From assembly GCF_934359325.1 (NCBI RefSeq), contig NZ_CAKRLH010000083.1, positions 1-6,697 of the forward strand: a DNA stretch of 6,697 nucleotides, written 5' to 3'. Below, in pieces: positions 6,306-6,697 of the stretch. Position 1 is the first letter of the stretch. Every line of letters begins with the position of its first letter. A program made the position numbers and the translations under genes. A model generated the notes under the pieces. That model was not told the DNA's origin. It ran no database searches and saw only the letters and a program-made list of their open reading frames with translations. Origin of the DNA: an uncultured Porphyromonas sp. GTDB taxonomy: Bacteria > Bacteroidota > Bacteroidia > Bacteroidales > Porphyromonadaceae.

Positions 6306-6495
6306 TATTAGGGCTGACGCATTTGAGATTTACCTTCCCGCCCAATCCTGCACGGGACTTACCCGCCGGTCCCCCTCCTCTGGCACCCCGCCCCTGTCCG
6401 ATGCCACATTCATCCTCTATGCCGGCGGTAGGCGGATCCCGTCAGGGATCCACGGCGCCGGGGAGTATCGTATCGAGCTGGATAGACTTCGGTGA
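6301..6495 (+). other. Open frame resembling the 3' end of a gene (possible relic)
   Basis: This plus-strand frame runs from just after a stop at 6298-6300 to TGA 6493-6495 without any ATG. Its last 30 codons (ATFILYAGGRRIPSG... GEYRIELDR) have a beta-strand pattern and G/C-rich third positions like the real genes here. It could be a degenerate gene end carried with the repeats. Copy A of the direct repeat lies inside it, which argues against an intact gene. I do not recognise the product. Confidence 0.2.
6311..6348 (+). repeat. Diverged direct repeat, copy A
   Basis: GGGCTGACGCATTTGAG to CCCGCCCAATCC matches copy B at 6563-6601 at 32 of 38 positions with one 1-base gap. The 8 bases at the left end and 12 at the right end are identical. 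It lies 5 bases beyond the -33 box of the operon promoter. It is probably a dispersed genomic repeat or the edge of a small element. Confidence 0.7.
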
Positions 6496-6498
6496 ATT

Positions 6499-6558
6499 CT
6501 AAACCCGGTATTAGTGATCACTAAACCCGGTAATAGTGATCACTAATACCGGGTTTAG
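6499..6558. repeat. Perfect 60-base inverted repeat made of 22-base units
   Basis: Two 25-base arms (6499-6523 and 6534-6558) are exact reverse complements around a 10-base centre. Inside, a 22-base unit starting CTAAACCCGGTA and ending TAGTGATCA occurs twice in tandem (6499-6520 and 6521-6542, one mismatch), then returns in inverse form (TACCGGGTTTAG at the end). Each junction holds the palindrome AGTGATCACT. It could be a site for a dimeric protein, a strong cruciform or hairpin, or part of a MITE-like repeat. No T-run follows on either strand, so terminator function is doubtful. Confidence 0.9.
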
Positions 6559-6562
6559 TCAG

Positions 6563-6601
6563 GGGCTGACTCACTTGAGTTTTTCAGTGCCCGCCCAATC
6601 C
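6563..6601 (+). repeat. Diverged direct repeat, copy B
   Basis: This is the second copy of the repeat at 6311-6348, in the same orientation and starting 252 bases further on. It begins 4 bases after the 60-base inverted repeat. The two copies bracket the inverted repeat and a short stretch of coding-like sequence. Confidence 0.7.
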
Positions 6602-6697
6602 CTAAGGGGTCGTCGCCTTTTATGACAGAAGAGGTAGCTTTTTGCAGTAAGGAGACCAGAGGAGACTCCACGAGACATCGACCTCGTGCCGTGGTGG
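6602..6697. other. Right edge, no convincing feature
   Basis: This stretch holds an ATG at 6622 with an open plus-strand frame to the window edge (starting MTEEVAFCSKE), too short to judge, and a small inverted repeat CACGAG/CTCGTG (6669-6674 with 6683-6688). Several GAGAC-like words recur. It may be the start of a gene beyond the window or more repeat sequence. Confidence 0.3.

Noticed and set aside
6434..6451. 7-bp stem GGATCCC/GGGATCC
   Set aside because: Short, no T-run, and inside the coding-like stretch; not enough to assign a role.
6499..6558. CRISPR array or intrinsic terminator
   Set aside because: The units are directly adjacent with no spacers, and no T-run follows on either strand.
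6622..6697. Plus-strand gene start at the window edge
   Set aside because: Only 25 codons are visible and nothing in them is recognisable.
6028..6697. tRNA or other known structured RNA gene
   Set aside because: I saw no cloverleaf, T-loop GTTCGA motif or other familiar RNA signature in this region.

Overview
The window looks like chromosome from a Bacteroidota species with balanced base composition, possibly Porphyromonadaceae. The reasons are a Bacteroidota-type promoter (TTTG, 19 bases, TAnnTTTG) upstream of the operon, AT-rich gene leaders without clear Shine-Dalgarno sequences, and a lipoprotein whose first mature residues (SSDEE after the lipid cysteine) resemble Bacteroidota surface-export signals. 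The genus is a guess; I recognise no housekeeping gene.

All convincing genes lie on the minus strand and form one tightly packed operon read from right to left. The order is: a four-helix membrane protein with a large periplasmic loop (4966-6027); a P-loop GTPase (3962-4939); an adaptor protein with a coiled coil and one membrane helix (2770-3960); a retropepsin-like aspartic protease lipoprotein (2202-2780); an adaptor protein ending in a CD225/dispanin-like double-helix membrane domain (1357-2199); a small single-helix protein with a periplasmic beta-rich domain (666-1295); and a second adaptor paralogue cut off by the left window edge (1-646). Most junctions are 1-2 bases or overlapping, which suggests translational coupling; the first two genes are 26 bases apart, and there is a 61-base gap before the 209-residue protein and a 19-base gap before the last gene.

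The main observation is that three of these proteins (2770-3960, 1357-2199 and 1-646) seem to start with versions of the same N-terminal module. In each, a hydrophobic strand is followed by a G-rich turn, a second strand and a 'dL..L' helix. The C-terminal membrane anchors differ: coiled coil plus one helix, CD225-like pair, or single helix. The last two are clearly paralogous; the first is a more distant match. With the GTPase, the envelope-spanning protein and the protease, this suggests an undescribed GTPase-centred membrane system with cytoplasmic adaptors at the inner membrane and periplasmic parts (membrane-protein loop, beta domain, protease). It recalls the GTPase plus GTPase-associated-protein conflict systems described by comparative genomics, but I cannot assign it to a named system.

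The right-hand 670 bases (6028-6697) contain no convincing gene. They hold the predicted promoter, a roughly 240-base leader with a C10 homopolymer inside a possible short upstream ORF, a 16-bp leader hairpin, two diverged 38/39-base direct repeats, and a striking 60-base inverted repeat built from 22-base units. The repeats suggest a small non-autonomous repeat element beside the operon promoter.
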